DNA of 64,000 nucleotides from Streptomyces griseoflavus (GCF_014649995.1 NZ_BMUC01000013.1:1-64000), one strand, 5' to 3'. Counted from the first letter of the stretch, positions 26,888 through 35,349 are shown. Numbers and translations: made by a program. The notes: generated by a model from the letters alone, not told the origin.

Positions 26888-27429
26888 AACGGGTTACCTC
26901 TCTCCGGTAGATCGGACCGGACCGCCGACCCGGAAAGCGGGACCTGGCGGTGATCCGCCGCGAACAGCCCGCGACGCTCACCAGCACCGGCGGCCGTCCC
27001 ACCCTGGCCGAAGCCGAGCGGGAGCCGGCGGACAGTGACACGGGCCCACTGGTCGCCCCGCCCCGATCCCCGAGCACGGCCGGACCGCGGTCCGGGCCGA
27101 TGCGCCCGGCGATCACCGTCGACGGGACCTGCGGCCACTGTTCGAGCAGTTCACGATTCCGCGGCGCGACAGCGTCCACCATCGAGCCCGTCGGCGCACC
27201 CGCTGATGACACTTCCGGCGGTGTCGGCCCGATGAATCCGACGGATCACCGACGTCGCCAGCCACCCGGCACCCCGTCAGCCGACGCCCACAAGTCCCGC
27301 CCGCAGACTCAACACCCGCTGCTCAGAGACCGCATGCCTCCCCCTGCCGCGCATGAAGTCCCGGCGTCCATGGATCGATTGGCAACCCTGGATTCACCTG
27401 GATGCCTTCCATACACCAGGTGACCTGTG
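26888..27429. other. Intergenic stretch without recognised genes
   Basis: About 540 bp between the Xaa-Pro peptidase promoter and the next operator-like site. Open frames exist in both directions, but none has a credible start, domain or start-site context. Confidence 0.5.
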
Positions 27430-27442
27430 CAATGGCACATCT
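27430..27442. promoter_or_regulatory. Possible island operator, site I
   Basis: CAATG-GCA-CATCT: perfect left half, spacer GCA instead of TCA, three of five in the right half. It is about 125 bp upstream of a truncated secreted-protein gene, the same spacing as for the collagenase and the S1 protease. Confidence 0.4.
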
Positions 27443-27565
27443 CATCGGTGTGGTCATGCCAACCACGTCAGTCGTGCCCCATGTGATCGACAGCGTGGCC
27501 CGATCCAGTACCTCCTCATCCCTACAGGCCACGCACCGCATGGCTCAACCCTCATGGGAGGTGTA

Positions 27566-27798
27566 GTGAGAAATGCACTCGTCCGGCGAAGGCGCGGCGC
27601 TGCCGCTTGCCCTGACCATCGCCATGGGCGTCGGCCTGCTGTCGCAGCCGGCCAGCGCCCGGAGCGGAAGCCCGGTGCCCGTCGCACAGGCCGCGGCCGC
27701 GAACGGGAAGCACACGGGTCCTGCGCCCGTGGCCCAGTCGACCACCGCGGACACCGAGCACGTCGCCAAGGGAGGTCAAAAGGCTTCCGTACTGCGCC
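27566..27798 (+). pseudogene. Secreted protein gene, frameshifted in the signal peptide and cut by an insertion sequence
   Basis: GGGAGG is followed by GTG at 27566, giving a basic N-terminus (RNALVRRRRGAAA). One base later the frame changes, and LALTIAMGVGLLSQPASA continues as the hydrophobic core and cleavage site of a signal peptide. After about 45 more residues (APVAQSTTADTEHVAKGG) the frame meets the left inverted repeat of the insertion sequence. The rest is not found on the far side of the element. It may have been a third collagen-regulon exoenzyme, judging from the operator-like site upstream; nothing in the remaining residues identifies it. Confidence 0.65.
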
Positions 27799-28921
27799 TG
27801 CCGAAAAGCTCATCCGCGCAGGTCATGCGGCATGTCGGTACTCGTGGAGGATGCCGCCAAGTCGTTGGCGTCGTCGTATGTCGACGTGGGTGATCTGCTC
27901 CGGATCGCTGATCGGCATCGGCATCGGGGCGTAGCGGGCGGGCGTTGGCGATGCCTTGATGGGGCCGGTGGGAGTTGTAGAAGTCTTCGAACTCGCGTAG
28001 CGCGTGGAGCAGGTGTCGCTGGTTCCAGATTAGGGTGCGGTCCAGCAGCTCGCGCCGACAGGTCTGCACCCACCGCTCCATGATCGAGTTCATTCTCGGT
28101 ATCCGGACGCCGCTGAGCACCACCTCGATACCCGCGTCCTTGAGTACCTCGTCGAACAACTGCGGGAACTTTCCGTCCCGATCCCGGATCAGGAACCTGG
28201 CACGGCAGCCGGCGTCCTCGAGGTCCATGACGAGGTTCTTCGCGACTTGCGTCACCCAGGATGCGGTGGGGTGCGGGGTGGCGCCGAGGATCCGGATCCG
28301 GCGGTTCGCGTGCTCGATCGCGGCGAACACGGACAAGCGGGCCCCGGACAGGGTGACGGTCTCGAAGAAGTCGCACGCCAGGAGTGCGTCGGCCTGGGAA
28401 CGCAGGAAGCCCGCCCAGGTGCTCGAGGTCCGCGCGGGCGCCGGGTCGATGCCGGCCTCCTTCAATATTTCCCAGACGGTGGAGGCGGCCACCGTAACGC
28501 CCAGAACGAGGAGTTCGCCATGAATGCGGCGGTATCCCCAGTTGGAGTTCTCGCGGGCGAGCCGCAGCACCAGCAGCCGGATGGAGCGCACGGTCCGCGG
28601 CCTTCCCGGGCGCTTGGGCCGGGAACGCGCAGCGTGGCGGCGTGCGACCAGATCACAGTGCCAGCGCAGCACCGTGTCCGGACGCACCACCAGCCGTATC
28701 CTGCACAGCACCTGCGAGGGCAGGCGGTGCAGCAACGCCGCCAGGAACGCGCGATCGTTCGGGGAGAACCGAACCTTCTCGCCACCGAGTTGGCGCTCCA
28801 GCACCGAGATCTGATGCCGGAAGGCGAGGATCTCCGTTTCCATGTCCCGGTCGCTCATGGGCAGCAGGCGCAGCATGGCAAACGCGTTCGTCACGGTCAG
28901 GTAAGCCAGTCGCAGCAGCAC
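27776..28921 (-). CDS. rve/DDE transposase of the insertion sequence
   Basis: 381 residues in one uninterrupted frame, so probably active. N-terminal helices (SDRDMETEILAFRHQISVLE) precede the HTH_21-like part ENSNWGYRRIHGELLVLG. The catalytic core then shows the first Asp in ALLACDFFE, the second in FLIRDRDGKF, and Glu in NSIMERWVQTCRRE, an IS3/IS481-like rve fold. Related transposases are common in actinomycetes. The frame runs over the left inverted repeat and ends 23 bases into the interrupted host gene, so the last few residues come from the target. Confidence 0.92.
   Translation of the reverse strand: MLLRLAYLTVTNAFAMLRLLPMSDRDMETEILAFRHQISVLERQLGGEKVRFSPNDRAFLAALLHRLPSQVLCRIRLVVRPDTVLRWHCDLVARRHAARSRPKRPGRPRTVRSIRLLVLRLARENSNWGYRRIHGELLVLGVTVAASTVWEILKEAGIDPAPARTSSTWAGFLRSQADALLACDFFETVTLSGARLSVFAAIEHANRRIRILGATPHPTASWVTQVAKNLVMDLEDAGCRARFLIRDRDGKFPQLFDEVLKDAGIEVVLSGVRIPRMNSIMERWVQTCRRELLDRTLIWNQRHLLHALREFEDFYNSHRPHQGIANARPLRPDADADQRSGADHPRRHTTTPTTWRHPPRVPTCRMTCADELFGRRSTEAF
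27799..27817 (+). repeat. Left terminal inverted repeat of the insertion sequence
   Basis: TGCCGAAAAGCTCATCCGC, 19 bp, identical to the complement of the right end. Confidence 0.9.
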
Positions 28922-29022
28922 GACCAGCCATCATGCCGGGCTGATCGCCAGCCCCGCGAGAGCACCGATTCCAGCGTCCGTGCTCGAGAACCCGCGCATC
29001 CCGCACACCGGCTCCCACCTCG

Positions 29023-29041
29023 GCGGATGAGCTTTTCGGCA
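29023..29041 (-). repeat. Right terminal inverted repeat of the insertion sequence
   Basis: Exact inverted copy of the left end. Confidence 0.9.
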
Positions 29042-29045
29042 AGGG

Positions 29046-29362
29046 CAGGACCGCTGGACCTGGATCCTGATCGTCGCTCACACCCAGCTCCGGCTTGCCC
29101 GGCCCCTCGCCAAGGACCTCCGCCGCCCTGGGAGAAGCCAGCTGCCTCCGGCTGGCTCACCCCCGCCCGGGTTCGCCGAGGGTTCAGGAACATCCGCGCT
29201 CACCTGGCCTGCCCGCCCCGTGTTCCCAAACCCCGAGGCGCCGGCCCCGGACGGCCACCCGGCTTCAAGAACAAACACCGGGCACCCCGTTACGACGTCG
29301 GCAAGACCGTCAAACGCCCCGAGACCCTCAAGGCCATCGGCAAGCCCGGAAGGTCTTGGTAG
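29046..29362 (+). pseudogene. C-terminal relic of a second transposase (NF041680-like)
   Basis: QDRWTWILIVAHTQLRLARP is in one frame, then a one-base shift near 29130, then RRGFRNIRAHLACPPRVPKP and GPGRPPGFKNKHRAPRYDVG. This is the C-terminus of a widespread actinomycete transposase. The N-terminal two-thirds are gone. Confidence 0.75.
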
Positions 29363-29772
29363 ATAAAGAACAAGCTTAGAGGCCGTTCTCTTTCCGATAC
29401 CAAGTCGTCCGCGAGCTCCAGACACTCCTCGCCACCTGGACCGGCGCCTGCCCCACCTACCACCGCGACATACCCACACCCCTACGAACCTCACCAGCCC
29501 TACTAGGGCGGGAAATCGGCGGGCATGGCCCGCCACTTCCGGTACACGGCCGGGCGCAGGTGCCGCTGACGGCTTTGCCCCGGCTCCAAGCCGAGCGTCC
29601 GCCGCGGTCGCCGCAGACGCCGGAAGCCCCGGTGCGCTGGTCCTGGCATCCGGGGCCGGCGGTCAGCCGCAGTCGTTGCGGTTAATTCGTCGGTGGCGCC
29701 GTCCCCGTCATCGTCCGCCTCCGTCCGGCCGCTCGTCGGCGGTCGGACGGAGCTGCGGGCACCGCCCGGTTA
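29363..29772. other. Intergenic stretch without recognised genes
   Basis: Nothing supportable was found in these 410 bp. The left part looks like degraded transposon flank, and the right part is the downstream region of the small secreted protein. Confidence 0.5.
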
Positions 29773-30189
29773 CTAGACTCGGCCGCAGCCGTCGATCTTG
29801 CCGCCGCTGTGCACGTTGCAGATGCGGAAGCGCACGTCACGCACGTTGGTGTCCTCCAGGGAAACCGTGAAGGTCTGGCCCCGTACGGTCGACGCCCAGT
29901 ATTTGTAGCTGTGGTCCGCGGTCGAGGTCTCCGAGCGTTGCAGGACGGCGCCAGTGACGCTGCTGGCGCACTTGCTCAGGTTCATGGAGAGCCGGGCGCT
30001 GCCCCAGGTGCGGTACAGCTTCTCGGCCTGGCTGGTGAGTTGCCAGCCGTAGGTGCCGGACGCCGTGGCACATCCGTTGTAACTCGAACCGCTGATCGGT
30101 CCCTCCGCCGCACTGGCGGTGAGAGGGGACAGAGCGAGGCCGGTGGCCGCTGCGGCAGTGCCGACGATCTTTCTGATTCTTCCTGTCAT
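29773..30189 (-). CDS. Small secreted protein of unknown function
   Basis: 138 residues from ATG 30189 (GGAGAG just upstream). A signal peptide MTGRIRKIVGTAAAATGLAL with cleavage after TASA is followed by about 105 residues with four cysteines (SYNGCATAS, NLSKCASSV, RICNVHSG, DGCGRV), so two disulfides are likely. YGWQLTSQAEKLYRTWG is the most distinctive stretch. No family is recognised. The composition and size suit an extracellular beta-rich protein. Confidence 0.75.
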   Translation of the reverse strand: MTGRIRKIVGTAAAATGLALSPLTASAAEGPISGSSYNGCATASGTYGWQLTSQAEKLYRTWGSARLSMNLSKCASSVTGAVLQRSETSTADHSYKYWASTVRGQTFTVSLEDTNVRDVRFRICNVHSGGKIDGCGRV

Positions 30190-30448
30190 GATTCTCTCCA
30201 CGTGTTTTCCAGCTGGGTGTCCCTGCTCCGTCCGAGACGCCGGCTACTGCGGCTACGGATCGGCCGGGCTGCACGAAGCCTGAGGCCTGAAAACGGCAAG
30301 AAGCAACGAAAGTCGCCGTCCCGGACAGCGCGCCGTGTGTCCGGCCTGGTCCGGGCACTGTCCGGGCCCTGGGCCCGATCTGTCGGCTCCGCCGTTAGAT
30401 TTACACTCCCTCCACCGACTCCGTCGGCGGACCGTCATGGCGTCGAGG

Positions 30449-30733
30449 CTAGCTGCGGTAATCGACGAAGAGCTCGTAGAAGCCCGAGTAGTTCGAGTAA
30501 GCGCAGTACCAGCGGGAGTACCCGCTCTGGTTGCCGGCGAAGTTGCACTCGAACTGCCAGCGGTATGAGCCGTAGTATTCGTACGCCTGGCTGGTCGATG
30601 GCGTGTTGATGGAGACTGCGGCGCTGGCGGACGGCTTGGCTTGGATTGGTGCGGCCTGCGCGGGTGCGCCGAGGACGCCGAGGGCCATGACGGCCCCCAG
30701 CGCCGCACCAGTCAGAGCGTGACGGGTACGCAT
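30449..30733 (-). CDS. Small secreted Tyr/Trp-rich protein of unknown function
   Basis: 94 residues from ATG 30733 (GAGGAG six bases upstream). A signal peptide (MRTRHALTGAALGAVMALGV, cleavage after AQA) is followed by a mature domain of about 55 residues rich in Tyr, Ser and Trp, with two cysteines (FECNFAGNQ, RWYCAYSNY). No family is recognised. It is the second small secreted protein in a row but has its own promoter region, shared divergently with the regulator at 30942. Confidence 0.75.
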   Translation of the reverse strand: MRTRHALTGAALGAVMALGVLGAPAQAAPIQAKPSASAAVSINTPSTSQAYEYYGSYRWQFECNFAGNQSGYSRWYCAYSNYSGFYELFVDYRS

Positions 30734-30799
30734 GATCGACTCCTCATCTACCGAGTTTATGGTGCTGGCTGCACTATGTGCGGCGAAGGCATGCGCGGT

Positions 30800-30841
30800 C
30801 CGACAGCCCCGGGCCCGTGTAGCCGGCCCGGGGGCTGTCGG
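30800..30841. repeat. Long hairpin in the divergent intergenic region
   Basis: The left arm CCGACAGCCCCGGGCC pairs with a right arm carrying one extra base; the loop is about 9 nt. It lies 67 bp upstream of the small secreted protein, so in its 5' leader or promoter region. It is unlike a normal terminator position because the flanking genes diverge. Confidence 0.55.
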
Positions 30842-30893
30842 GCTCCCCCGTACTTGCATCACCAGGTTCGGGCGGTGGGTCGGGCAGGTCGAC

Positions 30894-30917
30894 TCGTTTC
30901 GGGCTGACCCGAAACGA
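30894..30917. promoter_or_regulatory. Perfect 10-4-10 inverted repeat, probable regulator operator
   Basis: TCGTTTCGGG-CTGA-CCCGAAACGA ends 24 bp before the start of the ArsR-like regulator gene and faces the divergent secreted-protein gene. Position and symmetry suit autoregulation. Confidence 0.7.
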
Positions 30918-30941
30918 CCCTCGTCGGCAAGACTTCTTCGG

Positions 30942-31949
30942 GTGACCTTACGGATCCACTTCACGGCTGAGGACCTGACCCGCACCCGCCTGGCCTCGGG
31001 GATACGACCGCTGCTGGAACTGGATATAGGTATCCGGTTGTTGCAGGAACGAAGTCATCCCGTGCGGTTCGACGCATGGCGACGGCGGGCGGCGCCGCGT
31101 CTGCAGCCGCAGCTGGCACCGCTGTTCGACCTCATCCCGGCGCTCGGACCGTCCGCGGATTTCCTGGACCTGAGCCGCCCCGAGAGCCCGGACGACTTCC
31201 GGGAAAGGCTCAGCTCGACGCCGGCGCGCCGCGTTGCCGAGGACCTGGAGCTGTGGGTCTCAGGCCTTCCCCACGTGCCCCGAGCAGTGCGGCAGCTGAG
31301 ACAGGACGCCGCGCTCGTCCCTCATCTGGCCCAGGCCGTGCACACGGCGCACGAGCTGCTCGTCGCACCGTACTGGCCTCGCATTGAGCAGCTCGCCAGT
31401 GGGGACCGGGCCCTGCGCTTGGGACAGTTGGCCGAACACGGCGTCGAGCGCCTGCTGAGCGAGCTCAACCCTCGCTACATCACCTGGTCATCGCCCGTGC
31501 TGCATCTGACGACGGCCTCCAACCGCGACGGCGACATCCACCTCGCGGGACGCGGACTGCTTCTCGTTCCGACAGTGTTCGGCGCCCACTACCCGGCCTA
31601 CGACCATCCCGACGACGGCCAGCCCTGGATCACCTTCCCCGTCAGGGACAGCGCGCACGCCACCACAGCCCCGGCCGTCGTCACCGCCGGAACCCTGAGC
31701 AACGCCCCGTCGTCCCTGCGCGCACTGCTCGGCCGCACCCGCGCAACGGTCTTGTGGGTGATAGCCGAACACACCGGATGTACCACCACCCAACTGGCGG
31801 CACACGCCGGCATCTCCCCCGCGAGCGCCAGCGAACATGCGAGCGTACTGCGCAAGGCGGGACTGACCAGCCTCACCCGAGACGGAAAAACCGCCCGCCA
31901 CGCCATCAGCCCCTCTGGTCGAATCCTTCTGAACTCCGCCGGCGTGTGA
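30942..31949 (+). CDS. ArsR-like winged-helix transcriptional regulator with large N-terminal domain
   Basis: 335 residues from GTG 30942; a longer frame upstream crosses the inverted repeat and is not credible. About 250 N-terminal residues (RIHFTAEDLTRTRLASG, PRYITWSSPVLHLTTAS) match the DUF5937-type sensor part found in many Streptomyces regulators. The C-terminal winged helix is TRATVLWVIAEHTGCTTTQL with recognition region AAHAGISPASASEHASVLRK, followed by the wing LTSLTRDGKTARH. No metal-binding cysteines are seen, so it is not a metal sensor. Target genes are unknown; the divergent secreted protein is the first candidate. Confidence 0.9.
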   Translation: MTLRIHFTAEDLTRTRLASGIRPLLELDIGIRLLQERSHPVRFDAWRRRAAPRLQPQLAPLFDLIPALGPSADFLDLSRPESPDDFRERLSSTPARRVAEDLELWVSGLPHVPRAVRQLRQDAALVPHLAQAVHTAHELLVAPYWPRIEQLASGDRALRLGQLAEHGVERLLSELNPRYITWSSPVLHLTTASNRDGDIHLAGRGLLLVPTVFGAHYPAYDHPDDGQPWITFPVRDSAHATTAPAVVTAGTLSNAPSSLRALLGRTRATVLWVIAEHTGCTTTQLAAHAGISPASASEHASVLRKAGLTSLTRDGKTARHAISPSGRILLNSAGV

Positions 31950-32012
31950 CCTTGCCCGATGTCGCTGGCGTTTTTACTGCCGGTCAAGGTGACGGGAGTG
32001 CCGTCCTCGTAA

Positions 32013-32258
32013 GCGGCTGCGAACCGGGACGAGGCCAAGGCCATAGCGATCGAGCCGTGGGCGCGCACATTCCAAGTCCTGCACATCGTCCGCCGGCTAC
32101 GCGACGACTTAAGCGAGACGGAGCGCCGCGCCCGGGACACGGAGCGCATCAAGCGCGCCGGAGTGTGGCCGGGCGTCTCCCTCAGGGAGGCGGAAGAGCT
32201 GTACGCCAAGGCAACGGCCGAGAAGCGCCGCGCCGGGCAGCGGAAGAAGCGACCACCC
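32013..32258 (+). pseudogene. Fragment of an unidentified gene cut by an IS6 relic
   Basis: A coding-like frame after a TAA at 32010 reads AIAIEPWARTFQVLHIVRRL and then a charged helix (REAEELYAKATAEKRRAGQR). Codon bias is normal. It ends where the IS6-like end begins at 32259. The family is not recognised. Confidence 0.4.
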
Positions 32259-33118
32259 GGACGCTGTTACGTTGTTGGGTGGGTAGCTGTCTGATGGTGC
32301 ATCGTGGTGTGGTGGAGCCGGTTCCGGGTGCTCAGGCCGTGGCGGGGAGGCCGGCGACTCCGGTGATCTGCTCCCAGATTGCAAAGCGGACGGTCATTTC
32401 GGCGCGGTAGTGGTATGCGGGCATCAGATGGCGGCAGGGCGGGAAGTGAGGCGAGATGCCGCTGAACGCGGACAGAAACCGCTGGGCTCCGCCCACGGAG
32501 CGGTAGTTTTTCACCGCCCGTTCGCGCTGCCTCGTTGGCTGGTGGCTGTTCTCCGCCCTGTTGTTCAGGCCCTTGTGTGAGCGGTGCTCCACGGAGGGCA
32601 TGACCTCACGGTGGGCGGCGCCGTGTAGGAGCGGAGATTGTCGGTGATGATCACTCTGGGCACCGTGCGGGTCTTCTTGAAGAGCCTGCGGAAGAAGCGT
32701 CGGGCTGCGGCCTTGTCCCGCCGGTTCTGCACGAGGATGTCGAGGACGTGCCCGTCCTGGTTGACGGCCCGCCACAGATACCGCGACCGACCGTTGATCT
32801 TGATGAAGACCTCGTCGAGGTGCCACTTGTCTCTGGGCTGGGGCTGCCGGCGGCGCAGGGCGTTGGCGTAAATCTGCCCGAACTTGCCGCACCAGCGGCG
32901 GATCGTCTCGTGGGAGACGACGATCCCGCGCTCAAGCATGAGCTCCTCGACCTCGCGGAACGACAGCGGGAAGCGGAAGTACAACCACACGCAGTGGGAG
33001 ATGACCTCGACCGGGTACCGGTGCCCCTTGTACGACAGCGACGCACTCCCCACAGACGATCCTTCCCAGCCCGATCAACCCGAAGATCATCCCATCGGTC
33101 AGCCAACGTGACAGCGCC
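32259..33118. mobile_element. IS6-family element, degenerate
   Basis: Ends GGACGCTGTTACGTT (32259) and AACGTGACAGCGCC (33105-33118, inverted) agree apart from one indel and one substitution. The same end sequence recurs beside the IS6 relics at 56.77 and 61.38 kb. The element contains one broken transposase gene. Confidence 0.8.
32332..33053 (-). pseudogene. IS6-family transposase, frameshifted
   Basis: The first part has SLSYKGHRYPVEVISHCVWL, helix-turn-helix ERGIVVSHETIRRWCGKFG, catalytic DKWHLDEVFIKINGR, and RVIITDNLRSY with the second Asp. Near 32600 the frame changes, and the rest (REVMPSVEHRSHKGLNNRAE with the final Glu region, then SHQPTRQRERAVKNYRSVGG) continues in another frame. The single break makes two open pieces that overlap; programmed frameshifting is not usual in IS6. 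Confidence 0.9.
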
Positions 33119-33198
33119 TGTAGGGGCCACGTGTCAGCGCTCAATGTCCGGGCCGCTGCTGGCTGGGACACTCAGCGTTCGAGGGGGATCGAACGACT

Positions 33199-33216
33199 TG
33201 GAAACAGTTGTTTCCA
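33199..33216. repeat. Short perfect inverted repeat
   Basis: TGGAAACA-GT-TGTTTCCA, 8-bp arms, in an otherwise empty 230-bp stretch between the IS6 relic and the SpoIIE fragment. It is AT-rich against the background; no gene start is near enough to name a target. Confidence 0.45.
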
Positions 33217-33350
33217 GGCGGCTACCGGCTGGTGGCTGGCACTGTCCTTCAACTGCGAAGTTAGTCGTGTGCGGCACGCGACCCGGACTGACTGAGCGGA
33301 GTGTTAGGGCCTGTTGATTCTCGTCGCGGCCTCGCTTCTGAAAGATCGCC

Positions 33351-34034
33351 TCAACGCGATTGGGCTGACCGGGAGTTGTCCGTGCCCGTGTGCTGGAGTA
33401 CCAGGACGGCCACATCGTCGTCGGATTCCGGCGTGACGCCTGCTGAGCGGACCAGTCGGTCGCAGATCACTTGGGGACTGCCTGTCGCGTCCTCCAGCGC
33501 CCGCTCCAGGGATGCGATGCCCTCCTCCAAGTCCTCATCGCGGCGTGCGACCAGGCCGTCCGTGTAGAGGACGGCGGTGGAGCCGGGGCTCAGGGCGATC
33601 GAGCCGGATGTGTGCATCCAGCCGCCGGTGCCGAGCGGGGGTCCGGTCGGTTCGTCGGCGCGCTGGACGGTGCCGTGCTCGTCGCGGACGAGGATGGGCA
33701 GATGGACGGCGTAAACGCAGGTGGCGATCTGGTCGGCATCAATCCCGGCGGTGAGGCCGTCGAGGAGTCGGAGGACGTCGTGCGGGGGGAGGTCGAGGCG
33801 CGCGTAGGCCCGTACGGCCGTACGGAGCTGTCCCATGACCGCCGCCGCCCGCACGCCTCGTCCCATGACGTCGCCAATGGCAAGGACGGTGCGTCTGCCG
33901 CCGAGGGTGATCACGTCGTACCAGCCGCCGCCGTGGCAGCCGAGCAGATGAAGCCCCCGTCGGCTCCGGTGGCGTCGGGGTGCAGCGTGAATCAGGGCTG
34001 AAGGAGGGCGCCTACCCTCACACCGTGGCAGCAC
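33351..34034 (-). pseudogene. SpoIIE/PP2C phosphatase, C-terminal fragment
   Basis: About 200 residues of a PP2C catalytic domain are in one frame: GGGWYDVITLGGRRTVLAIG, DVMGRGVRAAAVMGQLRTAV, STAVLYTDGLVARRDED and PESDDDVAVLVL. Upstream of WYDV the reading is scrambled (LIHAAPRRHRSRRG), so the sensor domains and start are lost. It is probably not functional, although the domain itself is undamaged. Confidence 0.8.
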
Positions 34035-34182
34035 GCATCGCGTTGCAGATCGGCTTCTACTCCCCCCAGCGTTGGGCCGGGAACATCACGTGCCCGGCCC
34101 TGGTCCAGATCGTCGCGCAGGACGCGATCATTCCCAAGCGCGTCGCCGAACGGGCAGCAGGCAAGATGCGGCACTCGACCGT
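34012..34182 (+). pseudogene. Alpha/beta hydrolase C-terminal fragment
   Basis: AARIALQIGFYSPQRWAGNI and CPALVQIVAQDAIIPKRVAE match the region before the catalytic His of alpha/beta hydrolases, with the Asp loop present. The frame then runs into unrelated sequence at about 34183. On the opposite strand 34185-34340 a fragment reads LLTTQIDDLRGDLQVVIDYL and is also unassigned. Confidence 0.6.
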
Positions 34183-34425
34183 CCGCGGCGATGTATCCGC
34201 GGCGGGATTCGTAGAGGTTGACGACGATGCCCAGGTAGTCGATGACGACTTGAAGGTCGCCGCGGAGGTCGTCGATCTGGGTAGTGAGTAGTCCGTAGGC
34301 TTCGGCGGAACTGTCTTCGGCCTGGTCCCGATGAGGGCTCCGGACTGGCCGGGGAGAGGGGGGCTTCAGCCACCAACTGCCGCCCCACCGCCCACTGGTA
34401 GCAGGCCGGCACTAGGATCTTCGGC

Positions 34426-35115
34426 ATGGCGAAGGGCAAGGTGCAGCGGCGGGCGCGGAAGATCCTGGGCGAGGAACCCGTGGCCTTGGTCTGGTGTGAG
34501 ATCCACAAGCCCATCCCCGTACCGCCCAAGGACGTTCACCGTGCCGCAGGCAAAGGACGTCTGAAATCGCGCCACCACTGGTTGTGGTACGCCGGGGCTG
34601 TGGTGTTCTTCTTCGTGGTCGTACCGATGATCTTGTTGGGGCATCTCGGCCGTAGACTTGACCAACTGCTGTCGGGACGGAACCGTCGCGGACAATCCGG
34701 ACAGCCGCGAACTCCGCCCGACACACAGCGTTCCGGCCGTGGCCGCTCTCGTGAGAGGGATCGCGGGCAGGACCCGACCAACGGGGTCTTCGACGGGGAC
34801 TGGAATTTGACCGCGGGCCAGCTGCTGCTGCGTTGGTACGGGTACTCGCCCAGCCCGAAGCGCCTGGTCATGCTGACCCGCGACCGCATCTGCGTGGCAG
34901 CGTCCCCTCGCCGTCGGCTGTCGCCGACCAAGGCCGACGATTTCCGGACCGTCACGGAGTTCCCCCTCGGCCAAGCCCGGATCGAGAGTGAGGCGGGCCA
35001 GCCGCGCGGGTACGCCACCTTCCGGCTCGCGTTCGCCGACGGTTCCTGGCTGGAGATGGGCCGACTCGGCGAGCCGGAAGACGCCGATCACTTTCTGCGC
35101 ACGGTCAGCGGCTGA
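34426..35115 (+). CDS. Single-pass membrane protein of unknown function
   Basis: 229 residues. A basic N-terminus (MAKGKVQRRARKILGEEPVA) precedes one membrane segment at about 51-71 (WLWYAGAVVFFFVVVPMILL). A Gly/Arg/Ser-rich linker (80-112) and a globular C-terminal domain (about 120-229, LLLRWYGYSPSPKRLVMLTR, FRLAFADGSWLEMGRLGEPE) follow. The C-terminal part has the look of a PH-like lipid or protein-binding module. No family is recognised with confidence. The gene appears intact, and no ribosome site is obvious before the ATG. Confidence 0.7.
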   Translation: MAKGKVQRRARKILGEEPVALVWCEIHKPIPVPPKDVHRAAGKGRLKSRHHWLWYAGAVVFFFVVVPMILLGHLGRRLDQLLSGRNRRGQSGQPRTPPDTQRSGRGRSRERDRGQDPTNGVFDGDWNLTAGQLLLRWYGYSPSPKRLVMLTRDRICVAASPRRRLSPTKADDFRTVTEFPLGQARIESEAGQPRGYATFRLAFADGSWLEMGRLGEPEDADHFLRTVSG

Positions 35116-35229
35116 TCAACCCTTCCGGCTGCCCCGGCCGCTCAGTCCTCTTCGCCCTCGAAGCCCCCACCCCCGTCAACAACCAGCAAGACCCCGCCCA
35201 AGCCCCAATCAGACAGATCGGCGTCGGCG

Positions 35230-35349
35230 AAGACCAGGAACAGCAGAAGCTCCGACTCCGGGGCATGGATCAACAACCAGCGCAGCCGGACCGCCGCCCT
35301 GTCCCCGGATCGGGTGGAACAGCTCTCCGCCATCGGCATGCGCTGGTAG
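35230..35349 (+). pseudogene. Helicase-associated-domain relic
   Basis: AWINNQRSRTAALSPDRVEQ followed by LSAIGMRW and a stop is the C-terminal helicase-associated repeat found in Streptomyces plasmid and telomere-linked helicases. Only the last repeat is left. A short open frame with one hydrophobic segment (35350-35450) follows and is not recognised. Confidence 0.65.

Larger units (their letters stand above)
27799..29041. mobile_element. Insertion sequence, 1.24 kb, with 19-bp terminal inverted repeats
   Basis: Bounded by identical inverted repeats TGCCGAAAAGCTCATCCGC (27799-27817 and 29023-29041) and filled by one rve-type transposase gene. No target duplication could be made out. It interrupts the secreted-protein gene on its left and abuts a relic of another transposase on its right. 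Confidence 0.9.

Noticed and set aside
26888-27429. Small genes in the gap before the truncated secreted protein
   Set aside because: Open frames on both strands lack ribosome sites, domains and consistent codon bias.
32565-33053. Programmed frameshift in the IS6 transposase
   Set aside because: IS6 transposases are normally single-frame, and no slippery run with a stem was seen at the junction.
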